64,000 nt of DNA. It comes from Rhodospirillales bacterium. Lineage in GTDB: Bacteria > Pseudomonadota > Alphaproteobacteria > Rhodospirillales > Shumkoniaceae. Under the pieces are notes generated by a model. The model was not told where the DNA came from. It ran no database searches and saw only the letters and a list, made by a program, of their open reading frames with translations. This document shows, piece by piece, positions 7,939 through 15,541 of this stretch. Both the position numbers and the translations under genes were made by a program. The stretch is from assembly GCA_018432935.1 (NCBI GenBank), contig JAHDSF010000017.1:1-64000 (forward strand), given 5' to 3'. Positions within the stretch are counted from its first letter, which is position 1. Every line of letters begins with the position of its first letter.

Positions 7939-9378
7939 TCACACCGGAAGCCGGACCTCGGCCTTAAGGCCGCCTTCCGGCCGATTGCGCAGGCTGACGT
8001 CGCCGCCGTGGGCCCTGGCGATCGAGCGCACCACGGCAAGGCCAAGCCCGACGCCGCCCGTCTCGCGGCTGCGCGACGGCTCAAGCCGGTAGAAGGGGCG
8101 GAACACGCGGTCGAGTTCGCCTTCGGGAATTCCCGGCCCGTGGTCCTCGACGCTCACCACGACCGCCCCGCTTTCCTCGCGCAGGCCAACCCGCGCATTG
8201 CCGCCGTAAGCAAGAGCGTTGTCGATCAGGTTCGAGAACAGCCGCCGGATGCCGCTCGGCCCCGCCACCAGTTCCTTCTCGGCCGGCCCCTGGTAGACGG
8301 CGTCGCCGCCGGCTTCCGAGGCCTGTGCGCAGAGATCCCGCAGCACACCGGCGAGGTCGACCGGCACCCGCCTCTCCTCCGCAGCGTCGTCGCGGGCGAA
8401 CGAAAGCGTCGCCGAGACCATGTCCTCCATCTCCTGCAGGTCGGCCAGCGTCTTGGCCTGGGTTTCCGCATCGTCGATGAACTCGGCGCGCAGTTTCATG
8501 CGGGTGATCGGGGTGCGCAGGTCGTGCGAAATTGCTGCCACCATCTGGGTGCGGTCGGTGACGTAGGCGCGCAGCCGGCTCTGCATCTGGTTGAAGGCCT
8601 GGGCGGCGCGCCGCATCTCGCCTGCGCCGGTTTCCGGCAGGTCGGGGGCGTTGACGTCGCGCCCCAAGCGGTCGGCCGCCCTCGCGAACACGGCCAGCGG
8701 CTGGGTCGCGCGCCACACCGCCCACAGGGCGAGCGCCATCACCACCAGGGTCGAGACGACGATCGAGAGGAACTGGGCCGATTTCCAGAACGGCTGCGGC
8801 GGCACGAAGAAGGTGGCGAAGTCGACCCAGCTGCCGTCGGGGATCCGGATCGAGACGGCGACGGCGGCCTTGGAGATTTCCGCAAAACCGCCCTCCAGTC
8901 CGGGAGGGGGTTCGGGGCGCATCATGCCAGGGCCCATCATCGTCCGGCGGTCCCTCCCGCGCCAGTGCTCGAACGAACCGCGCAGCTGGCCGGAGAGGGC
9001 AAGCAAGGCGCTGCCGTCGCCGATCCGGATCTCGCCCACCTTGAGATCGCCGAGCTGCTCCTCGATGGCGCCGCGCAGCAGCGCGGCGCGCCAGCTGCCC
9101 CGCGAGACCTGGACCAGCGGGTCGCCAGGCGTCCAGCGGGCCCGCAGGCCGGGGCCGCGCATGAAGTCCATGCGCCGCGCCCGTTCCTCGGGCGAAGCCT
9201 CCGCCACCGCCCGGGTTAGAGTGGCGATCCGCTCCGCCACCGCCTCGCTACGGGCGCGGTCGACCTGGGTCGAGCGGTCGTTGACGTAGACGGCGATGCC
9301 GATCAGGTTCGACACCACCAGCCCGGCCAGCAGCACCAGCGCCGTGCGGCCGAAGATGCTGTCGGGCCACAGCCTCAT
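7939..9378 (-). CDS. Membrane sensor histidine kinase (EnvZ-like)
   Basis: A 479-residue two-helix sensor kinase. Transmembrane segments are at about residues 10-31 and 202-222, framing a periplasmic sensor region of roughly 170 residues. A HAMP domain follows, then the phospho-acceptor box SHDLRTPITR with His285, the N box NLIDNALAYG, the G1 box DHGPGIP and the G2 box GVGLGLAVV. The periplasmic part contains a Met- and Pro-rich loop with GPGMMR at 149-154, the same hexapeptide as in the divergently encoded repeat protein. Its partner regulator lies 28 bases upstream in the same operon. Confidence 0.93.
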   Translation of the reverse strand: MRLWPDSIFGRTALVLLAGLVVSNLIGIAVYVNDRSTQVDRARSEAVAERIATLTRAVAEASPEERARRMDFMRGPGLRARWTPGDPLVQVSRGSWRAALLRGAIEEQLGDLKVGEIRIGDGSALLALSGQLRGSFEHWRGRDRRTMMGPGMMRPEPPPGLEGGFAEISKAAVAVSIRIPDGSWVDFATFFVPPQPFWKSAQFLSIVVSTLVVMALALWAVWRATQPLAVFARAADRLGRDVNAPDLPETGAGEMRRAAQAFNQMQSRLRAYVTDRTQMVAAISHDLRTPITRMKLRAEFIDDAETQAKTLADLQEMEDMVSATLSFARDDAAEERRVPVDLAGVLRDLCAQASEAGGDAVYQGPAEKELVAGPSGIRRLFSNLIDNALAYGGNARVGLREESGAVVVSVEDHGPGIPEGELDRVFRPFYRLEPSRSRETGGVGLGLAVVRSIARAHGGDVSLRNRPEGGLKAEVRLPV

Positions 9379-9406
9379 GGACCAGCCCTCCGCTCGGCGG
9401 CGCTCG

Positions 9407-10144
9407 TCATTCCTTGGTCACCCGGGGCGTGAACATGTAGCCGCCGCCGTGCACCGTCTTGATCAGGGCGGGCTGCTTGGGGTCGGTCTCGATCTTGCGC
9501 CGCAGGCGGCTGACCTGGACGTCGATGGCGCGGTCGAACGGCTGCGCCGAGCGGCCGCGCGCGAGGTCGAGGAGCTGGTCGCGGTTCAGCACCCGCTGCG
9601 GATGGGTCACCAGCGCGGCCAGCAGCTCGTACTCGCCGCCGCTCAGTTCGACTCTGCCCCCCTCGGGAGACAGCAGCTGGCGAGAGGCGAGGTCGAAGCG
9701 CCAGCCGAGGAAGACGTGGACGGGCCCCTTCTCGCCCACCTCCTCGACCGCGCGCGGCGCCGGTCCCGCGCCGGTCTCGAAACGTCGGAGCACCGCCTTG
9801 ACCCGTGCCAGCAGCTCGCGCGGGTTGAACGGCTTGGCGATGTAGTCGTCGGCTCCCATCTCGAGACCGACGATGCGATCGGTGTCCTCCCCCATCGCGG
9901 TCAGCATGATGATCGGGATGGGCGAGGTGGCGCGCAGACGGCGGCAGGCCGCCAGCCCGTCCTCGCCCGGCATCATGATGTCGAGGACGACAAGATCGAT
10001 CGACCAGTCGGCCAGCGCCTTGTCCATCTCGCGGGCGTCGGCGGCGGTGGTGGCGCGGAATCCGTGCTTGGCAAGAAACCTGGCCAGCAGGTCTCGGATC
10101 TCGCGGTCGTCGTCCACCACCAGGATGTGCGGCGTGCGGTTCAT
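9407..10144 (-). CDS. OmpR-family response regulator
   Basis: A 245-residue OmpR/PhoB-type regulator. The receiver domain has the acidic pocket VVDDD at 9-13, the phospho-acceptor Asp55 in VLDIMMPGEDG, Thr82 in MLTAM and Lys104 in AKPFNPREL. The winged-helix output domain at about 140-240 includes ELLAALVTHPQRVLNRDQLL and VQVSRLRRKIE, ending in KTVHGGGYMFTP. It is encoded directly before its kinase, and two inverted 15-base motifs upstream (10189-10203 and 10217-10231) are good candidates for its binding site. Confidence 0.94.
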   Translation of the reverse strand: MNRTPHILVVDDDREIRDLLARFLAKHGFRATTAADAREMDKALADWSIDLVVLDIMMPGEDGLAACRRLRATSPIPIIMLTAMGEDTDRIVGLEMGADDYIAKPFNPRELLARVKAVLRRFETGAGPAPRAVEEVGEKGPVHVFLGWRFDLASRQLLSPEGGRVELSGGEYELLAALVTHPQRVLNRDQLLDLARGRSAQPFDRAIDVQVSRLRRKIETDPKQPALIKTVHGGGYMFTPRVTKE

Positions 10145-10188
10145 CGGCGTATCATAGCGCCGGTGCGGGCGGGGTGCGCGGGCAAATG

Positions 10189-10231
10189 GTAACCGGGCGT
10201 GTCGCTGGCCGACGCTGAAACACTCGGTTAC
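10189..10231. promoter_or_regulatory. Inverted pair of 15-base motifs, candidate response-regulator operator
   Basis: GTAACCGGGCGTGTC at 10189-10203 faces an inverted copy (GTAACCGAGTGTTTC on the minus strand) at 10217-10231, 12 of 15 bases identical and 13 bases apart. The pair lies between the divergent regulator gene and the secreted repeat-protein gene. Paired conserved motifs are how OmpR-type dimers commonly bind, so this may control both sides. The assignment is inferred from position and symmetry only. Confidence 0.5.
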
Positions 10232-10326
10232 ACGATTCCTCTTTTGCCGACACGTTCAGGCAACAGGCCGGGGCTTCAATGGCGTCATCCGATACGGTAC
10301 TTCGCTCGTCGCACAGGAGAACCACC

Positions 10327-10932
10327 ATGGTCAGCAAGCGCTCCCTCATTCTCGGCCTCGGCGCCCTCGGCATGATCGCCACCCTCGGCACCGCCGGTGT
10401 CGTCGCCGCCCAAACTCCCCCAGCCCCCCCTCCGCCGGCGGCCCAGGGATGGGGTCCCGGCTACGGCTGCTGGGGCGGCGGCCCCGGCATGATGCGCGGC
10501 TGGGGCGGCGGCCCTGGCATGATGCGCGGCTGGGGCGGCGGCCCCGGGATGCAGCAGGGCTGGGGCGGCGGGCCCGGCATGCAGCAGGGCTGGGGTCCCG
10601 GCCCGTCGGGCGGTCCTGGCATGCAGCAGGGTTGGCAGCAGGGCTGGGGTGGCGGCCCCGGCGGGGGCCCCGGCATGATGCGGGGCCATTGGCAGGGCCG
10701 GCGGGGCGGCCCCGCGGCAGCGCTCGCGGCCGACGGCGAAGTCACCGCCGACGAGGTCCAGAAGATGATGGAGTGGCGGGTCACGCGCCGCAACAACCCC
10801 AATCTCAAAGTCGGCAAGGTCGAGGTCAAGGACGACTCGGTGATCACCGCCCAGATCGTCACCAAGGAAGGTTCGCTGGTCCGCGAGTACGAGATCGATC
10901 GCAAGACCGGCCAGATGCGCCCGGTCCAATAA
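10327..10932 (+). CDS. Secreted Gly/Met/Trp-rich repeat protein
   Basis: A 201-residue exported protein with a signal peptide (SKRSLILGLGALGMIATL to VVAAQ). A Pro-rich stretch is followed by tandem GGGPGM-(M/Q)-(R/Q)-GW decapeptides covering about residues 46-120, then a small C-terminal domain with DGEVTADEVQKMMEWRV, VGKVEVKDD and YEIDRKTGQMRPVQ that looks PepSY-like. AGGAG precedes the ATG at 10327. It is divergent from the OmpR/EnvZ-type pair and shares the GPGMMR motif with the kinase sensor domain, which suggests regulation by it. The Met- and Trp-rich repeats could bind metal; this is not shown. Confidence 0.75.
   Translation: MVSKRSLILGLGALGMIATLGTAGVVAAQTPPAPPPPAAQGWGPGYGCWGGGPGMMRGWGGGPGMMRGWGGGPGMQQGWGGGPGMQQGWGPGPSGGPGMQQGWQQGWGGGPGGGPGMMRGHWQGRRGGPAAALAADGEVTADEVQKMMEWRVTRRNNPNLKVGKVEVKDDSVITAQIVTKEGSLVREYEIDRKTGQMRPVQ
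10471..10690 (+). repeat. 30-bp tandem coding repeats (GGGPGMxxGW)
   Basis: Four consecutive 30-base units start at 10471, 10501, 10531 and 10561, each beginning TGGGGCGGCGG and encoding W-GGGPGM-xx-G. The first two end in MMRG and the next two in MQQG. Degenerate units continue to about 10690. The array lies wholly inside the coding sequence, stays in frame, and is a likely site of length variation. Confidence 0.85.
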
Positions 10933-10960
10933 GCCCCCAACCCAGGACCACGGCCAGGGC

Positions 10961-10990
10961 GGCCGGCTCCGACGAGGAGCCGGCCGTTCC
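10961..10990 (+). terminator. Probable intrinsic terminator after the repeat protein gene
   Basis: A perfect 10-bp stem, GGCCGGCTCC at 10961-10970 and GGAGCCGGCC at 10976-10985 with a five-base loop, lies 28 bases after the stop codon. The following GTTCCC is a poor U-tract, so termination may be partial. Confidence 0.55.
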
Positions 10991-11067
10991 CATATGTGCA
11001 GGGACTGCGCATCGGCAGCGGATGCCGGGCATGCTATTGTCGAGACAACCCCGAGCGAGGTCCTGGA

Positions 11068-12735
11068 ATGCGGAGATGTCTGGCTGTCCTGGTGATCGTG
11101 CTCTGCAGCGCACTCGCGCAGGGAACGGCCTGGGCCCGCGACCGCGACGAGCTGGTGATCGGCGTCACGCAGTTCCCCTCGACCTTCCACCCAAGCATCG
11201 ACGCCATGATGGCCAAGAGCTACATCCTGGCGACGACCCGCCGTCCGTTCACCACCTACGACGCGAACTGGGAGCTGGTGTGCCTGCTGTGCACCACGCT
11301 GCCTTCGCTCGAGAACGGCATGGCCCAGCTCGAAACGACGCCGGACGGCAAGCAAGGCATCGCCGTCACCTATGCCATCCAGCCGCAGGCGACCTGGGGC
11401 GACGGCACGCCGGTGACGACCAGGGACGTCCTCTTCACCTGGGAGGTCGGACGGCATCCCGAGACTGGCGTCAGCAACCTCGAGCTATACCGCACGATCT
11501 GGAAGATCGAGGTGAAGGACGACAAGACCTTCACCATGCATTTCGACAAGCTCAGCTTCGACTACGCCGGCATCAACGACTTCCTGCTCCTTCCCGCCCA
11601 CCTTGAAGAATCCCGCTTCCGTGCCTCGCCGCGGGACTACCGGAACCGGACCATGTTCGATGCCGAGCCGACCAACAAGGGCCTCCATTTCGGCCCATAC
11701 ACAATCACCGAAGTCGTCGCGGGCTCGCACGTCGTACTGGAGCTCAATCCGACCTGGTGGGGGAAGAAGCCGTTCTTCCGCCGCATCGTCGTGCGGGCGA
11801 TCGAGAACACCGCCGCGCTCGAGGCCAATCTCCTGTCGGGCGCCATCGACATGATCGCCGGCGAGGCCGGACTCGCCCTCGACCAGGCGCTCGCCTTCGA
11901 GAAGCGCAACGGCCGGGACTACCGGGTGCTCTACAAGCCGAGCCTCGTCTACGAGCACATGGACGTCAACCTCGACAACCCCGTGCTGGCCGACGTCCGG
12001 GTGCGGCAGGCGCTGCTTTACGGCCTGAACCGCGACGCGCTGAGCAGCCGCCTGTTCGAGGGCCGGCAACCGGTAGCGCACGGTTTCGTCAACCCGCTGG
12101 ACTGGGTTCACGCAAAGGATCTGCCGACCTACCCCTTCGACCCGGACCGGGCGCGGGCTCTGCTCGACGAGGCAGGCTGGACCGACATCCGCCGCGGCAT
12201 CCGTCACAACGCCGGCGGCGAGCCGCTGACGGTCGAGATCATGACCACGGCCGGGAACCGGACGCGCGAGTTGGTCGAGCAGGTGGTGCAGAGCGACTGG
12301 CGCCGGATCGGCGTCGACGCCCGCATCCGCAACCAGCCCGCCCGCGTCCTGTTCGGCGAAACGGTGACCCGGCGGAGTTTTCCGGGAACGGTCATGTTCG
12401 CCTGGATGAGCGCGCCCGAGAACGTGCCGCGGACTACCCTTCATTCCAGCCACATCCCGTCACCCGAGAACAGCTTCTCAGGCCAGAACTACACCGGCTT
12501 TCGCAATGCCGAGGCCGACGACCTGATCGAGCGCATGGAAACCGAACTCGACCGCGACCGCCGGTTCGAGATGTGGCAACGCCTGCAGCACATCTATGCC
12601 GACGAACTGCCCGCCCTGCCCCTCTATTTCCGTTCCGACTCGTACATCCTGCCGAAATGGCTCGAAGGCCTGGAGCCGACCGGCCACCAGTACCCTACCA
12701 CGCTGTGGGTCGAGAACTGGCGGGCTGCGCCGTGA
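11068..12735 (+). CDS. ABC transporter substrate-binding protein, peptide/nickel family (SBP_bac_5)
   Basis: A 555-residue periplasmic binding protein with a signal peptide ending at about AWA. Family 5 features are [17 protein letters not shown] at the N-terminus, [28 protein letters not shown], the [14 protein letters not shown] segment and a C-terminal [14 protein letters not shown]. Proteins of this family bind oligopeptides, glycosides, opines or metal chelates. Two permease genes follow with short gaps. No ATPase gene follows them, so the ATPases must be encoded elsewhere. Confidence 0.9.
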   Translation: MRRCLAVLVIVLCSALAQGTAWARDRDELVIGVTQFPSTFHPSIDAMMAKSYILATTRRPFTTYDANWELVCLLCTTLPSLENGMAQLETTPDGKQGIAVTYAIQPQATWGDGTPVTTRDVLFTWEVGRHPETGVSNLELYRTIWKIEVKDDKTFTMHFDKLSFDYAGINDFLLLPAHLEESRFRASPRDYRNRTMFDAEPTNKGLHFGPYTITEVVAGSHVVLELNPTWWGKKPFFRRIVVRAIENTAALEANLLSGAIDMIAGEAGLALDQALAFEKRNGRDYRVLYKPSLVYEHMDVNLDNPVLADVRVRQALLYGLNRDALSSRLFEGRQPVAHGFVNPLDWVHAKDLPTYPFDPDRARALLDEAGWTDIRRGIRHNAGGEPLTVEIMTTAGNRTRELVEQVVQSDWRRIGVDARIRNQPARVLFGETVTRRSFPGTVMFAWMSAPENVPRTTLHSSHIPSPENSFSGQNYTGFRNAEADDLIERMETELDRDRRFEMWQRLQHIYADELPALPLYFRSDSYILPKWLEGLEPTGHQYPTTLWVENWRAAP

Positions 12736-12779
12736 GCCGCCCGTCCCTCTCCTCGCTTCCGTTGTTCCGTTGATCCGCG

Positions 12780-13745
12780 ATGACCCGGTTCCTCCTTCAG
12801 CGCCTGGTGCAGTCGGCGATCGTCATCCTGGTGATGTCGTTCGTCGTCTACGGGCTGCTGGGGCTGATGCCGGGCGATCCGATCGACGTCATGATCACTG
12901 CCGATCCCAACATGACGCCGGCCGACGCCGCCCGGCTGCGCGAGATCTATGGCCTCGACCGGCCGATCCTGGAGCGCTACGCCACCTGGCTGGGGGCGGC
13001 GCTGCAGGGCGACTTCGGCTTCTCAAGGCTGCGCGCTCAGCCGGTCATCGACGTCCTCGTGCCGGCGCTCGGCAACACCACGATTCTGCTCGGCGCCGCC
13101 TTCGCGCTGTCCCTGGCGCTGGGGCTGGCGGCCGGCGTGACGGCGGCCGCCAGGCCGTATTCTCGGCTCGACTACGCGATCAACTTCGCCGCCTTCGCGG
13201 GCATCTCGATCCCGCCCTTCTGGCTGGCGCTGCTGCTCATCATCGTGTTCGCCGTCATCCTCGGCGTGCTGCCGGCGGGCGGCATGGGCACGGTGGGGTC
13301 GCACGGACTATGGGATTCGCTCTCGTACCTCGTCCTCCCGGTCGCCTCGCTGACGATCGCCAGCGTCGGAGCCCATACCCGCTACGTCCGCGCTGCCATG
13401 ATCGACACCCTGCGGCAGGACTTCATCCGCACCGCTCGCGCCAAGGGCCTGAGCGGCCGGCGCGTGGTACTGGGGCATGCGCTGCGCCACGCCATGATCC
13501 CGGTGGTGACCATCGCCGCCCTCGATTTCGGCTACGTTTTCTCGGGGGCGATGATCACCGAGACGATCTTCGCCTACCCCGGCATGGGACGGCTGATCTA
13601 CGACGCGGTGATGGGCAACGACTACAACCTTGCCCTGGTCGCCCTTCTGTTTGCCACCGCCCTGACGCTTGCCGGCAACCTGCTCGCCGACATCGCCTAT
13701 GTCGCACTCGACCCGCGCATCAGCTTTCGGAGCCTCGAGCGATGA
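12780..13745 (+). CDS. ABC transporter permease, DppB-type
   Basis: A 321-residue membrane protein with about six helices. It has the DppB/OppB N-terminal pattern ([21 protein letters not shown] and [11 protein letters not shown]) and the cytoplasmic EAA-type loop with [27 protein letters not shown] that contacts an ATPase. [15 protein letters not shown] near the end is typical of the family. Its stop overlaps the next permease start (ATGA). It forms one channel half of the importer served by the preceding binding protein. Confidence 0.93.
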   Translation: MTRFLLQRLVQSAIVILVMSFVVYGLLGLMPGDPIDVMITADPNMTPADAARLREIYGLDRPILERYATWLGAALQGDFGFSRLRAQPVIDVLVPALGNTTILLGAAFALSLALGLAAGVTAAARPYSRLDYAINFAAFAGISIPPFWLALLLIIVFAVILGVLPAGGMGTVGSHGLWDSLSYLVLPVASLTIASVGAHTRYVRAAMIDTLRQDFIRTARAKGLSGRRVVLGHALRHAMIPVVTIAALDFGYVFSGAMITETIFAYPGMGRLIYDAVMGNDYNLALVALLFATALTLAGNLLADIAYVALDPRISFRSLER

Positions 13746-14650
13746 GGGGCGAGAGCGTATTCGCCTTCGCCAGGCGCCGGTTCCTGCGTCACAGGCTGGC
13801 GGTCGCCGGGGCGGTCTGCCTTGCCGTGCTGGCCGCCGCCGCCGCGGCGGCGCCGCTGGCCGCCGCAGCGCTCGGCACCGACCCCGAGATGGCCGACCTG
13901 CTCGGCCGCTTCGCGCCGCCCTCGCCCGAGCATCCGCTCGGCACCGACGACCTCGGTCGCGACGTCCTGGTGCGGCTGCTCTACGGCGGCCGCATCTCGC
14001 TGTTCGTGGGACTGGTGGCAGCGGTCTGCGCCGCCGCGCTGGGCACCGTGGTCGGCCTCATCGCCGGCTATCGCGGAGGCTGGCTGGACGCCTTCCTGAT
14101 GCGTTTCACCGACGGCGTGATCGCCCTGCCGGCCTTGCCGCTGCTGATCGTGCTGGCGGCGGTCGATCTGTCGAAGCTCGGCCTGCCGGCTGGACTCGTG
14201 GCCTCGGAGGACATCAGTCTTTATCGCATCGTCGCCATCGTCGCGGCGGTCGGCTGGACCACCGTCGCCCGCCTGGTGCGCGCCTCGACGCTGGCCCTGC
14301 GCGCGCGGCCCTTCGTGCTGGCGGCGCAGGCCCAGGGCGCGGGACCGCTCCGCATCATGGTGGTCCACATCCTGCCCAACCTCGCCTCCTCGATCGTCGT
14401 CGCCACCACGCTGGCTGCCGGCAACATCATCCTGCTGGAGTCGGTGCTCAGCTTTCTCGGCCTCGGCATCCAGCCGCCGATCCCGAGCTGGGGCAACCTC
14501 TTGACCAACGCCCAGGAGCTGGTGTGGTCGGCGCCGATGCTGGCGGTGTGGCCGGGGCTCCTGATCTTCGTCACCGTGGTGTCGTTCAACTTCGTCGGCG
14601 ACGGGCTTCAGGATGCGCTCGATCCCCGGGCGCTGGAGCGGCACACCTGA
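13742..14650 (+). CDS. ABC transporter permease, DppC-type
   Basis: A 302-residue permease of the DppC/OppC class. It begins with [19 protein letters not shown], then the periplasmic loop [24 protein letters not shown] that is diagnostic for the class, and the ATPase-contact loop [20 protein letters not shown]. The end carries [13 protein letters not shown], also typical. The start overlaps the DppB-type gene by four bases. The operon appears to stop here, and the following 180 bases hold palindromes and the leader of the sulfur operon. Confidence 0.92.
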   Translation: MRGESVFAFARRRFLRHRLAVAGAVCLAVLAAAAAAAPLAAAALGTDPEMADLLGRFAPPSPEHPLGTDDLGRDVLVRLLYGGRISLFVGLVAAVCAAALGTVVGLIAGYRGGWLDAFLMRFTDGVIALPALPLLIVLAAVDLSKLGLPAGLVASEDISLYRIVAIVAAVGWTTVARLVRASTLALRARPFVLAAQAQGAGPLRIMVVHILPNLASSIVVATTLAAGNIILLESVLSFLGLGIQPPIPSWGNLLTNAQELVWSAPMLAVWPGLLIFVTVVSFNFVGDGLQDALDPRALERHT

Positions 14651-14667
14651 GCCCTCAATCCGAACTC

Positions 14668-14685
14668 TATTAGAAACTTCTAATA
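14668..14685. promoter_or_regulatory. Perfect 8+8 palindrome TATTAGAA-AC-TTCTAATA
   Basis: An AT-rich perfect inverted repeat in an otherwise very GC-rich region, about 145 bases before the TusA-like start codon. Its form fits an operator for a small dimeric repressor such as an ArsR-type protein, several of which control sulfur genes. No such regulator gene is adjacent, so the protein is unknown. Confidence 0.5.
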
Positions 14686-14720
14686 CCCGTGTCCGGCGCA
14701 GGCGCCGAGAAAGGGCGTGC

Positions 14721-14736
14721 TTGCAAGCGCTTACAA
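14721..14736. promoter_or_regulatory. Near-perfect palindrome TTGCAAGCGCTTACAA
   Basis: A 16-base inverted repeat with one mismatched pair and a central GCGC, the form of LacI-family operators. It sits just upstream of the candidate -35 element of the tusA-hdr operon. No LacI-type gene is in the window, so the binding protein is unknown. Confidence 0.4.
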
Positions 14737-14742
14737 AAGTCC

Positions 14743-14772
14743 TTGGTTTTCTGCGGTCATTCCATCTACAAT
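14743..14772 (+). promoter_or_regulatory. Candidate promoter of the tusA-mvhD-hdr operon
   Basis: TTGGTT at 14743-14748 and TACAAT at 14767-14772 are 18 bases apart; the -10 box differs from TATAAT at one base. Transcription would start near 14779, about 50 bases before the TusA-like start codon. This is a by-eye match to the housekeeping consensus. Confidence 0.5.
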
Positions 14773-14829
14773 CCTTCCGCGACCGCGCCCCCGCGGCCAT
14801 CCGATAGTCCGAATGAGGAGCATTCCACC

Positions 14830-15084
14830 ATGCCGACTCCGCTCGCCGAAGCCCCCGCCATCGCCAATGTCGTCGACGCCCGCGGCAGCGCCTGCCCCGG
14901 TCCCCTGCTGGAAGCCAAGAAGGCGATCGGGTCGGTGAAGGTCGGCGAGGTGCTCGAGGTGCTGTCGAGCGATCCCGGCACCAAGGATGACATCCCGGTG
15001 TGGGCGAAGAAGGTCGGCCACCAGTACCTCGGCTTCATGCTGGCGGACGGCTGCGAACGCATGTTCATCAAGCGCGGAAAGTAG
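14830..15084 (+). CDS. TusA/SirA-like sulfur carrier protein
   Basis: An 84-residue TusA-family protein. The signature DARGSACPGPLLEAKKAI contains the persulfide-carrying Cys in the CPGP motif, and the C-terminal half has VLEVLSSDPGTKDDIPVWAKK as in family members. TusA proteins relay sulfane sulfur by persulfide transfer, and copies next to Hdr-like or Dsr genes take part in dissimilatory sulfur metabolism. GAGGAG lies 10 bases before the start. It is the first gene of the tusA-mvhD-hdrA-hdrA-wHTH-hdrD operon, which ties the complex to a sulfur substrate. Confidence 0.9.
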   Translation: MPTPLAEAPAIANVVDARGSACPGPLLEAKKAIGSVKVGEVLEVLSSDPGTKDDIPVWAKKVGHQYLGFMLADGCERMFIKRGK

Positions 15085-15094
15085 GACCCGCGCC

Positions 15095-15526
15095 ATGACC
15101 GCCGCGGATGCGCCGAAGATCCTGATCCTGGCCACCGAGGACTGCGCCTATCCCGGCGCCAACTCGGTCGGCCAGGCCCACCTCACCTATCCGGAGAACA
15201 CGTTTCTTTTGCGCGTCCGCGAGCCGGCGATGTTTCCCGAGAAGTTCTATCTCGACTGCTTCGACAAGGGGATCGCCGGCATCATCGTCATGAGCTGCGG
15301 CGTCGAATGCCCGTACGAGGGGGCCTACAACGCCCTCGCGGCCCGCATCAACCGCGTCTACCAGACGATGAAGGCACGCGGGCTGGACATCCGACGGCTG
15401 CGGCTTACCGCCATCTGCACCGTCTGCAACCGCGCCTTCCTCAAGGAGGTGCAGCAGATGGTCGACTTGATGAACGAGCTCGGCGCCCCCGGGAGCGAGG
15501 TCAAAGCCACCTCCCCCGCCGCCTGA
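15095..15526 (+). CDS. MvhD-like hydrogenase iron-sulfur subunit
   Basis: A 143-residue protein of the MvhD/FrhD family, whose members pass electrons to HdrA through a [2Fe-2S] centre. The fold markers are present (CAYPGANSVGQ near the start, GIAGIIVMSCGVECPYEGAYNA in the middle), but the usual CNWC and CSGRVD cysteines are replaced. Cys residues here are at 17, 55, 68, 72, 108 and 111. No hydrogenase genes are nearby, so the electron partner is something else. In sulfate reducers an MvhD domain is fused to QmoB; here it is a separate gene directly upstream of two HdrA-like genes. Confidence 0.8.
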   Translation: MTAADAPKILILATEDCAYPGANSVGQAHLTYPENTFLLRVREPAMFPEKFYLDCFDKGIAGIIVMSCGVECPYEGAYNALAARINRVYQTMKARGLDIRRLRLTAICTVCNRAFLKEVQQMVDLMNELGAPGSEVKATSPAA

Positions 15527-15541
15527 CCATACGAGGACCCT

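Noticed and set aside
11757-12773. Alternative plus-strand frame within the ABC binding-protein gene
   Set aside because: Arg/Gly-rich without motifs, and the real gene has a clear signal peptide and domain markers.
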